From contig SCVT01000720.1 in the NCBI GenBank assembly GCA_004296815.1, positions 1 to 12,014 on the forward strand: a stretch of 12,014 bases of DNA, in the 5' to 3' direction. The translations under genes were made by a program, and so were the position numbers. Positions 6,572-12,014 of this stretch are shown here, piece after piece (the first letter of the stretch is position 1; each line of letters begins with the position of its first letter). Source of the stretch: Reyranella sp. (GTDB taxonomy: Bacteria; Pseudomonadota; Alphaproteobacteria; Reyranellales; Reyranellaceae). The notes beneath the pieces were generated by a model. The model was not told the DNA's origin, made no database searches, and saw nothing but the letters and a program-made list of their open reading frames with translations.

Positions 6572-7354
6572 ATGCGGGTCGTCATCACCGGTGCGAGCCG
6601 GGGCATCGGTCGCGCGACGGCAGTCAAGTTGGCGGCCGACGGGGCCTACGCCATGACGCTCTGCGACGTGGCCTATCTGGACGAACTCGAGGCGCTCGCG
6701 AAGGAGCTCCGCACCTCCGGTTGCAAGGTCCAGACCCTGAAGGCCGATATGGCCAAACCGGCGGCGCCCGCCAAGGTGATCGCGGCCGCCGCAAAGTTCA
6801 TGGGCGGCATCGACGCGATCGTCGGCAATGCCGGCATCACCGCGCCGGGCCGGCTGGCCGATCTTGACCTCGCAACCTGGAACCGGGTGTTCGACATCAA
6901 CCTGCGCGCCAACTGGCTGCTGGCCAAGGCCGCCTATCCGCACCTCAAGCGCTCCAAGGGCGCGGTCGTGATGCTGGCCTCGATGGCCGGCAAGGTGCCG
7001 CAGCTTCCGAGCGGCGCCTACAGCCCGACCAAGGCAGCGCTCATCATGCTGACCGAGATGATGGCGCAGGAGTGGGCGCCCGACGGCATCCGCGCCAACG
7101 CCGTCTGCCCCGGCTTCGTGCACACGTCGATGACCGAGTCGATCTACAGCAAGGCGGCACTGGCGCGCGGCCGCGCGAAGATGGTGCCCCTCGGCCGCAT
7201 CGCCAAGCCGGGCGACATCGCCGACGTCATCGCGTTCCTGCTGGGGCCCCAGGCGAGCTACATCACCGGCCAGGCGCTGCTGGTCGACGGCGGCCTCGTC
7301 CGCTCGGTGCTCAACCACGTTCCTGGAGTCGCGGCGACGCCCAAGGCCAAGTAG
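6572..7354 (+). CDS. Short-chain dehydrogenase/reductase (SDR)
   Basis: A 260-residue classical SDR, an NAD(P)-dependent oxidoreductase acting on alcohols or ketones. The cofactor motif TGASRGIG is at 6-13, NAG at 86-88, Asn110 on helix 4, and the catalytic Ser137, Tyr150 and Lys154 (YSPTK). PG at 180-181 and the C-terminal ITGQALLVDGGL are typical. Asp32 at the end of the second beta strand favours NAD over NADP (inference from the family rule). The final 15 residues (SVLNHVPGVAATPKAK) extend a little past the usual end. ATG 6572 is preceded by GGGGAGG at 5 bases. Lies 15 bases after the amidase and 25 bases before the flavin monooxygenase, so it is within one operon. Substrate unknown; annotations such as FabG-like 3-oxoacyl reductase would be only generic. 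Confidence 0.93.
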   Translation: MRVVITGASRGIGRATAVKLAADGAYAMTLCDVAYLDELEALAKELRTSGCKVQTLKADMAKPAAPAKVIAAAAKFMGGIDAIVGNAGITAPGRLADLDLATWNRVFDINLRANWLLAKAAYPHLKRSKGAVVMLASMAGKVPQLPSGAYSPTKAALIMLTEMMAQEWAPDGIRANAVCPGFVHTSMTESIYSKAALARGRAKMVPLGRIAKPGDIADVIAFLLGPQASYITGQALLVDGGLVRSVLNHVPGVAATPKAK

Positions 7355-7379
7355 TCGCGCAAAGTGAAAAGGGAGTGAA

Positions 7380-8543
7380 ATGAAGGCTTCGCTCTTCTAT
7401 CTGCCTACCATCGGCAGCCGTGCCGAGATCGAGGCCGGCATGGCCGGCATGCGGCCCGATCTCTATCAGCGCATGCTGAAGGAGCTGTCCGAGCAGATCC
7501 GCATGGCCGACGATCTCGGCTACGATTCGGTGAGCTTCACCGAGCATCATTTCCACATCGAAGGCTTTGAGATCTCCAACAACCCGGTGCTGCTCGATCT
7601 CTACTTCGCGATGCAGACGAAGCGCATCCGGGTCGGGCAGTTGGGCATCGTGCTGCCGGCGGCGAATCCCATTCGCGTGGCGGAGGACATCGCCATGCTC
7701 GACCACATGACCGGTGGCCGCGCCAATGCGGGCTTCGCGCGCGGCTACCAGCGGCGCTGGGTCGACATCATGGCGCAGCAGACGCACGGCATTCACGGCG
7801 CGCTGCCCAACCAGCACGACGAGATCGACAACGCCAATCGCCTGGCCTTCGAGGAGAACTTCCGGATCGTCAAGAAGTGCTGGACCGAGGAGATGCTCAC
7901 GCACGACGGCAAGTTCTGGAAGATCCCGGCCGGTCCGACGCCCTGGACGCTCGATACGACGGAGAAGTGGGGCAAGGGCGTCGAGAACGGCATCCTGAAG
8001 TCGGTTGGCGTGGTCCCGAAGCCGCTGCAGAAGCCGCACCCACCGCTCTTCCAGCCCTTCGCCAGCTCGGAGAACACGGTCCGCTTCTGCGCCAAGGAGG
8101 ACGTGACGCCGATCCTGCCGCCGATGCACCCGTTCCACGAGGACAAGCTCTATTCGGTCTATGCCGAGGTCTCGGGCAAGCCCAAGGGGCAGGGGACCGG
8201 CGTGCTGCGCGACGTGATCATCGCCGACACCGATGAGGAGGCGATGGCGCTGTGGCAGAACTCCGGCCAGTTCTCCGGCCGCGCCTGGTTCGAGCCGTTC
8301 GGCTTCCGCAAAGGCATGGCCGATCCCAAGACCGGCAAATTCCCCACGCCGGAGGAGGTTGTCGCCGAGGGCTACGCCTACGTAGGGACTGTCGACACCG
8401 TCCTGCGCGGCATGGAGGCCCAGCAGAAGCGGCAGCCCGTCGATTGGGTGTTTTGCTACACTTACAACAGTCTGGTGCCGCATCCGGTCCTGATGAAGTC
8501 GATCGAGACTTTCTGGACCAAGGTGATGCCGCGCTTCCGTTAG
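7380..8543 (+). CDS. Luciferase-like (LLM class) flavin-dependent monooxygenase
   Basis: A 387-residue TIM-barrel enzyme of the bacterial luciferase-like family, which uses reduced FMN or F420 and oxygen to oxidise an organic substrate. The N-terminal part has MKASLFYLPT, then ADDLGYDSVSFTEHHF with EHH at 55-57, the most recognisable family motif. RIRVGQLGIVLPAANPIRVAED-type and DHMTGGRANAGFARGYQ (108-124) segments match the SGGR..xGxGRG flavin-phosphate loop. Length is at the long end of normal. ATG 7380 follows GGGAG by 4 bases. It has no reductase partner in the window; the flavin would be supplied from elsewhere. Placed between the SDR and the exported amidohydrolase in a catabolic operon. 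Relatives oxidise alkanesulfonates, nitrilotriacetate, pyrimidines and long-chain alkanes, so the substrate is open. Confidence 0.92.
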   Translation: MKASLFYLPTIGSRAEIEAGMAGMRPDLYQRMLKELSEQIRMADDLGYDSVSFTEHHFHIEGFEISNNPVLLDLYFAMQTKRIRVGQLGIVLPAANPIRVAEDIAMLDHMTGGRANAGFARGYQRRWVDIMAQQTHGIHGALPNQHDEIDNANRLAFEENFRIVKKCWTEEMLTHDGKFWKIPAGPTPWTLDTTEKWGKGVENGILKSVGVVPKPLQKPHPPLFQPFASSENTVRFCAKEDVTPILPPMHPFHEDKLYSVYAEVSGKPKGQGTGVLRDVIIADTDEEAMALWQNSGQFSGRAWFEPFGFRKGMADPKTGKFPTPEEVVAEGYAYVGTVDTVLRGMEAQQKRQPVDWVFCYTYNSLVPHPVLMKSIETFWTKVMPRFR

Positions 8544-8567
8544 TCCCCCAGCACCCGCGAGGACGTC

Positions 8568-10067
8568 ATGGGCATGTTGAGCGACGAGGAACACAGCCGG
8601 CTCGCCCCGGCCCGGCTTGCCGGCGGCGCGACCCCGGTTCCCACGCAGGTGGTTTCCAGCGACGAGTTCCTGCCGATCCCGCAGACCGATCAGCAGAAGA
8701 AGTTCGAGGCGCGGATGAACGCGCTCGGCGACGAGTATGGCCGCAGCAACGGCCTGTCGCGCCGCCGCTTCTTCCAGACGGCCGCCGGTATGGCCACGGC
8801 CTTCGTGGCCATGAACGAAATCTACGGCCCGCTCTACGGCGCCTCGCCCGCCGAGGCCAAGAGCGTCGATCTCGCGCAGGCGCGTGCCGATGGACTCAAA
8901 GACCAGTTCGTGATGGACGTGCACACGCACTTCCTGCGTGACGATACGCGGCTCGCAGGCTTCGTGCGCGGCCGCGAGGCGGTCGGCAAGGCCGGCTGGA
9001 ATCCGGCACTGGTCGACAAGCCGCAGACGATCGACGACCTCAAGTATCCGAACTGGTTCAAGGAGATCTATCTCGACAGCGACACCAAGGTGGCGCTGGT
9101 CAGCGGCTCGGCCTCGGAGGACCCACAGGATTGGTTCCTGACCAACGAGATGAAGGCCGATGCGCGCGAGAAGGTGAACAAGGCGGCCGGTTCCAAGCGC
9201 TGCCTGTCGCACGCGATCTTCACGCCGGGCTACGACGGCTGGATGGACGAGGTCGACAAGTGCATCGCCACGCTGAAGCCCGACTCCTGGAAGGGCTACA
9301 CGGTCGGCGACAACACCAACAAGGACCTGGCGCGCCATCCCTGGCGCATGGACGACGAGAAGCTCGTCTATCCCTTCTATGAGAAGATCGTGAAGGCGGG
9401 CTACGACATCGTCTGCGTCCACAAGGGCCTCTACCCGCCCTCCGTCGCGCAGCGCTGGCCGCACCTCACGCCCTACGCCACGGTCGACGATGTCGGCAAG
9501 GCGGCCAAGGACTGGCCGCAGATCCGCTTCGTCGTCTACCACTCCGCGTTCCGCTGGACCGGTGCGCCCGGTGCTGCGGCGGCGGGCTACGACCAGTTCG
9601 AGAAGACGGGCCGCGTCGAGTGGACGTCGGACCTCGCCGAAATCCCCGCCAGGTACGGCGTCAGCAACGTCTATGCCGACCTGGGCCAGATCTTCGCCCA
9701 GACGACGGTGACCGAGCCCAGGCTCTGCGCGGCGCTGATGGGCATGCTGGTAAAGGGCATGGGCGCCGACCATGTCGTGTGGGGCACCGACGCCGTGTGG
9801 ACCGGAGCGCCGCAGTGGCAGATCGAGGCGCTGCGCCGTCTCGAGATCCCCGAGGACATGCAGAGGAAGTTCGGCTACGCGCCGCTCGGGGCGGCCGACG
9901 GACCGGTGAAGCGGGCCATCTTCGGCGAGAACTCGGCGAAGATGTACAAGTACGACCTCAAGAAGGCGGCCTGGCGCGACGACCGTTTCGCGGCCATCCG
10001 GTCGGACTACGAGCGCAGAGGGCGTGAACCATCGAACCTGAGGTACGGCTTCGTGGTTCCGGGCTAG
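8568..10067 (+). CDS. Tat-exported metal-dependent amidohydrolase (amidohydrolase-2 / ACMSD-like family)
   Basis: A 499-residue protein. Residues 1-63 are polar; a twin-arginine signal follows: SRRRFF (64-69), hydrophobic TAAGMATAFVAM, and a possible cleavage after AEA (95-97). The enzyme domain starts at about 110. Metal-site candidates fit the amidohydrolase superfamily: DVHTH (His119, His121), VHKG (His285), VYHS (His325) and WGTDAVW (Asp408). This family hydrolyses or decarboxylates ring and amide compounds. ATG 8568 follows GAGGA by 4 bases. An internal ATG at 8715 also has GAGG 5 bases upstream and would put the Tat motif nearer the N-terminus (15 residues in), but the upstream stretch (PVPTQVVSSDEFLPIPQT) looks like real coding sequence that I recall from homologues, so the long form is kept. 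Gap to the upstream monooxygenase is 24 bases. Substrate unknown; export to the periplasm is predicted from the signal. Confidence 0.88.
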   Translation: MGMLSDEEHSRLAPARLAGGATPVPTQVVSSDEFLPIPQTDQQKKFEARMNALGDEYGRSNGLSRRRFFQTAAGMATAFVAMNEIYGPLYGASPAEAKSVDLAQARADGLKDQFVMDVHTHFLRDDTRLAGFVRGREAVGKAGWNPALVDKPQTIDDLKYPNWFKEIYLDSDTKVALVSGSASEDPQDWFLTNEMKADAREKVNKAAGSKRCLSHAIFTPGYDGWMDEVDKCIATLKPDSWKGYTVGDNTNKDLARHPWRMDDEKLVYPFYEKIVKAGYDIVCVHKGLYPPSVAQRWPHLTPYATVDDVGKAAKDWPQIRFVVYHSAFRWTGAPGAAAAGYDQFEKTGRVEWTSDLAEIPARYGVSNVYADLGQIFAQTTVTEPRLCAALMGMLVKGMGADHVVWGTDAVWTGAPQWQIEALRRLEIPEDMQRKFGYAPLGAADGPVKRAIFGENSAKMYKYDLKKAAWRDDRFAAIRSDYERRGREPSNLRYGFVVPG

Positions 10068-10069
10068 CG

Positions 10070-10106
10070 GGGCCCGGGCCAACTGGACCCGGGCCCGCCC
10101 GCGGGC
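10070..10106 (+). terminator. GC-rich hairpin(s) after the amidohydrolase, likely terminator or processing site
   Basis: GGGCCCGGG (10070-10078) pairs perfectly with CCCGGGCCC (10088-10096) around a 9-base loop. It begins 3 bases after the stop codon. A second, overlapping palindrome GCCCGCGGGC spans 10097-10106. There is no T-run, so it is not a standard intrinsic terminator, but such stems can stop or stabilise transcript ends in GC-rich bacteria. It separates the enzyme operon from the ABC transporter genes. Confidence 0.5.
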
Positions 10107-10137
10107 CAAACTCGGCTCAACAAACAAGGGAGCCGTC

Positions 10138-11145
10138 ATGAACCGCTGGATCGGATCGCTGATCGCGCTGCTGGCTGCCGTCGGTCTCGCCGTCGTCGCC
10201 CAAGCGCAGACCGCCACCATCAAGCCCGCCATCGTCTACAGCACGGGCGGAAAGTTCGATAAGTCCTTCAATGAGGGCGTCTTCCAGGGCGCAGAGCGCT
10301 TCAAGAAGGAGACGAACATCGCGGCGGCCGAGTTCGAGCCCAGCAACGAGACCCAGTTCGAGCAGGCGCTGCGCCGCTTCGCGCAGCGCGGCCAGGACCC
10401 GATCATCGCGGTGGGCTTCTCCCAGGCCGTGGCGCTCGGCAAGGTCGCCAAGGAATTCCCCAACATCCACTTCACCATCATCGACAGTGTGGTCGACCTG
10501 CCCAACGTGCAGTCGGTGGTGTTCAAGGAGCAGGAAGGGTCCTTCCTCGTCGGCGTGCTGGCGGCGGAGGCCTCCAAGACCGGCAAGATCGGCTTCGTGG
10601 GCGGCATGGACATCCCGCTGGTCCGCAAGTTCCAGTGCGGCTTCGAACAGGGCATCAAGTACGCCAACCCCAACGCCGAGCTGATCACCAACATGACCGG
10701 CACGACGCCGGCCGCCTGGAACGACCCGGGCCGCGGCGCCGAGCTCGCCAAGGGCCAGTTCGACCGCGGCGTCGACGTCGTCTATGCCGCCGCGGGCTCG
10801 ACCGGGCTCGGCATCCTCCAGGCCGCCAAGGACCGCGGCAAGCTCGGCATCGGCGTCGACTCCAACCAGAACCACCTGCATCCCGGCAACATGCTGACCT
10901 CGATGCTGAAGCGGGTCGATCTCGCCACCTACAACAGCTTCAAGGCGGCGCAGGCCGGCCAGTGGAAGGGCGGCGTGCAGGTGCTGGGCCTCAAGGAAGG
11001 CGGCGTCGACTGGGCGCTCGACAAGGACAACGAAAAGCTCATCACGCCGGCGATGAAGGCGAAGGTCGATGCCGCCAAGGCCGACATCCTCTCGGGCAAG
11101 ATCGTCGTCCACGACTACATGAGCAACAATTCGTGCAAGAGCTGA
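10138..11145 (+). CDS. BMP-family ABC transporter substrate-binding protein
   Basis: A 335-residue periplasmic binding protein of the BMP (PnrA/Med-like) family. Sec signal peptide at residues 1-23, ending AQA before Q24, with no lipobox cysteine, so it should be soluble in the periplasm. After the signal come IVYSTGGKFDKSFNEGVFQG (32-51), the characteristic GG..D.SFN......G pattern, then IIAVGFSQA, IIDSVVDLPNV and the GKIGFVGGMDIPLVRKF segment, all as in the family. Known members bind purine nucleosides or related ligands; others are uncharacterised. ATG 10138 follows GGGAG by 5 bases. Its stop lies inside the start of the ATPase gene (13-base overlap), so they form one transport operon; permease genes would be expected beyond the window. 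The preceding 70-base gap holds a hairpin but no promoter I can identify. Confidence 0.94.
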   Translation: MNRWIGSLIALLAAVGLAVVAQAQTATIKPAIVYSTGGKFDKSFNEGVFQGAERFKKETNIAAAEFEPSNETQFEQALRRFAQRGQDPIIAVGFSQAVALGKVAKEFPNIHFTIIDSVVDLPNVQSVVFKEQEGSFLVGVLAAEASKTGKIGFVGGMDIPLVRKFQCGFEQGIKYANPNAELITNMTGTTPAAWNDPGRGAELAKGQFDRGVDVVYAAAGSTGLGILQAAKDRGKLGIGVDSNQNHLHPGNMLTSMLKRVDLATYNSFKAAQAGQWKGGVQVLGLKEGGVDWALDKDNEKLITPAMKAKVDAAKADILSGKIVVHDYMSNNSCKS

Positions 11146-12014
11146 CGCCCGACGCTGCCATCGAGCTTCGGGGGATCGACAAGTCGTTCGGCAGCGTGCA
11201 CGCCGTGCGCGGCGTGTCGCTCGGAATTGCGAAAGGCTCCATCACGGGCATCGTCGGCGAGAACGGCGCCGGCAAGTCGACCCTGATGAGCATCCTCTAC
11301 GGTCTCTATCGCGCCGATGCCGGCGAGATCCTGGTGGACGGCAGGGTCGTCGACATGGCGAGCCCGCGTGACGCGATCGGCCACGGCATAGGCATGGTCC
11401 ACCAGCATTTCATGCTGGTCGACACCTTCACCGTGCTGGAGAATCTCATCCTGGGCGCCGAGGGCGGGCCGCTGCTGGCCGGCGGGCTTGCGGCCGCCCG
11501 CGCCGAGCTCGAGCGACTGGCCCGCGAATACGGGCTCGCCGTCGATCCCGACGCACTGGTCGCCGACCTCTCGGTGGGCGAACAGCAGAGGGTCGAGATC
11601 CTCAAGGTCCTGTTCCGCGGCGCCCGCATCCTGATCCTCGACGAACCCAGCGCGGTGCTGACGCCGCAGGAGACCGACCGGCTGCTCGGGATCCTGGGCG
11701 TCCTGCGCGACCGCGGCGTCACCGTGGTCCTGATCACCCACAAACTGCGCGAGATCATGGCCGCAACCGACCGTGTGATCGTCATGCGCCGCGGCGAGGT
11801 CGTGGCGGAGAAGCCGACGGCCGAGACCGATGCCGAGGAACTCGCCGAGCTGATGGTCGGCCGCAAGGTCCGCCTCGACCTCGACAAGGCGGCCCCGAAC
11901 CATGGCGAGGTGAGGCTCGCGGCCCGCCATCTGTCGCTCTCCGATGGTCGCGGCGTGCGGCTGCTCGACGACGTGTCGCTCGAGGTGCGGGCGGGCGAGA
12001 TCGTCGGTGTCGCC
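11133..12014 (+). CDS. ABC transporter ATPase, dual nucleotide-binding type (YufO/NupO-like), 3' end outside window
   Basis: Open from GTG 11133 to the window end, 294 residues, unfinished. The first nucleotide-binding domain is complete: Walker A GENGAGKST (42-50), Q-loop Gln91 in VHQHFMLVD, signature LSVGEQQR (146-153), Walker B ILILDEPS (166-173) and switch His203 in ITHKL. A second domain starts near residue 258 (GEVRLAARHLSLSDG...) and is cut just before its own Walker A. The two-domain plan of about 500 residues, with SAVLTPQE after Walker B, is that of the ATPases paired with BMP proteins (YufO, RbsA relatives). GTG 11133 overlaps the BMP gene by 13 bases and lacks a clear ribosome site; it is chosen because the domain begins only about ten residues later (IELRGIDKSFG) and no other start codon lies between. 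Energises uptake of the BMP ligand at the inner membrane. Confidence 0.93.
   Translation, partial: MQELTPDAAIELRGIDKSFGSVHAVRGVSLGIAKGSITGIVGENGAGKSTLMSILYGLYRADAGEILVDGRVVDMASPRDAIGHGIGMVHQHFMLVDTFTVLENLILGAEGGPLLAGGLAAARAELERLAREYGLAVDPDALVADLSVGEQQRVEILKVLFRGARILILDEPSAVLTPQETDRLLGILGVLRDRGVTVVLITHKLREIMAATDRVIVMRRGEVVAEKPTAETDAEELAELMVGRKVRLDLDKAAPNHGEVRLAARHLSLSDGRGVRLLDDVSLEVRAGEIVGVA

Noticed and set aside
7311..10232. A 973-codon open frame on the - strand crossing the SDR end, the monooxygenase, the amidohydrolase and the BMP start
   Set aside because: It is in exact antisense register with the monooxygenase and amidohydrolase, so a stop would need a sense TTA, CTA or TCA codon, which these GC-rich genes avoid. 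The translation is rich in R, H, A, D and L with no recognisable domain, and the + strand genes carry clear motifs and ribosome sites.

Overview
The window is a gene-dense, GC-rich (about 65-70% by eye) stretch of bacterial chromosome. Gene content (orphan Bug-type binding protein, family III CoA-transferase, BMP/YufO-type ABC transporter, luciferase-like monooxygenase, nitrile hydratase) and the codon bias suggest a metabolically versatile soil or freshwater alphaproteobacterium, of the Bradyrhizobium or Reyranella kind. That assignment is inference, because no rRNA or other marker gene is present. I see no insertion sequence, tRNA, rRNA, CRISPR array or phage gene.

Layout. (1) 1-1496, + strand: the 3' end of a sulfatase gene, then a major facilitator transporter. 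(2) 1520-2790, + strand: both subunits of a cobalt-type nitrile hydratase, alpha then beta, overlapping by ATGA. (3) 2787-4966, - strand: a two-gene operon of a CaiB/BaiF CoA-transferase followed by a Bug/TctC periplasmic binding protein; it converges on the nitrile hydratase so tightly that one CTAG supplies both stop codons. (4) 4967-5104: a 138-base divergent control region with an imperfect inverted repeat. (5) 5105-10067, + strand: a four-gene operon with gaps of 15-25 bases, encoding an amidase-signature hydrolase, a short-chain dehydrogenase, a luciferase-like flavin monooxygenase and a Tat-exported amidohydrolase. (6) 10068-10137: a strong GC hairpin. (7) 10138-12014, + strand: a BMP-family binding protein and the first part of its dual-domain ABC ATPase, cut by the window end.

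How the genes may work together. Nitrile hydratase turns a nitrile into an amide, the amidase could turn the amide into a carboxylate, and the CoA-transferase could activate the acid. The Bug protein, MFS protein and BMP-ABC system are three separate uptake or efflux routes. The dehydrogenase, flavin monooxygenase and exported amidohydrolase look like further steps of a catabolic route for an organic, probably nitrogen-containing, compound. Each family assignment is well supported by motifs; the joint pathway and its substrate are inference. No locally encoded nitrile hydratase activator and no transcriptional regulator are visible.
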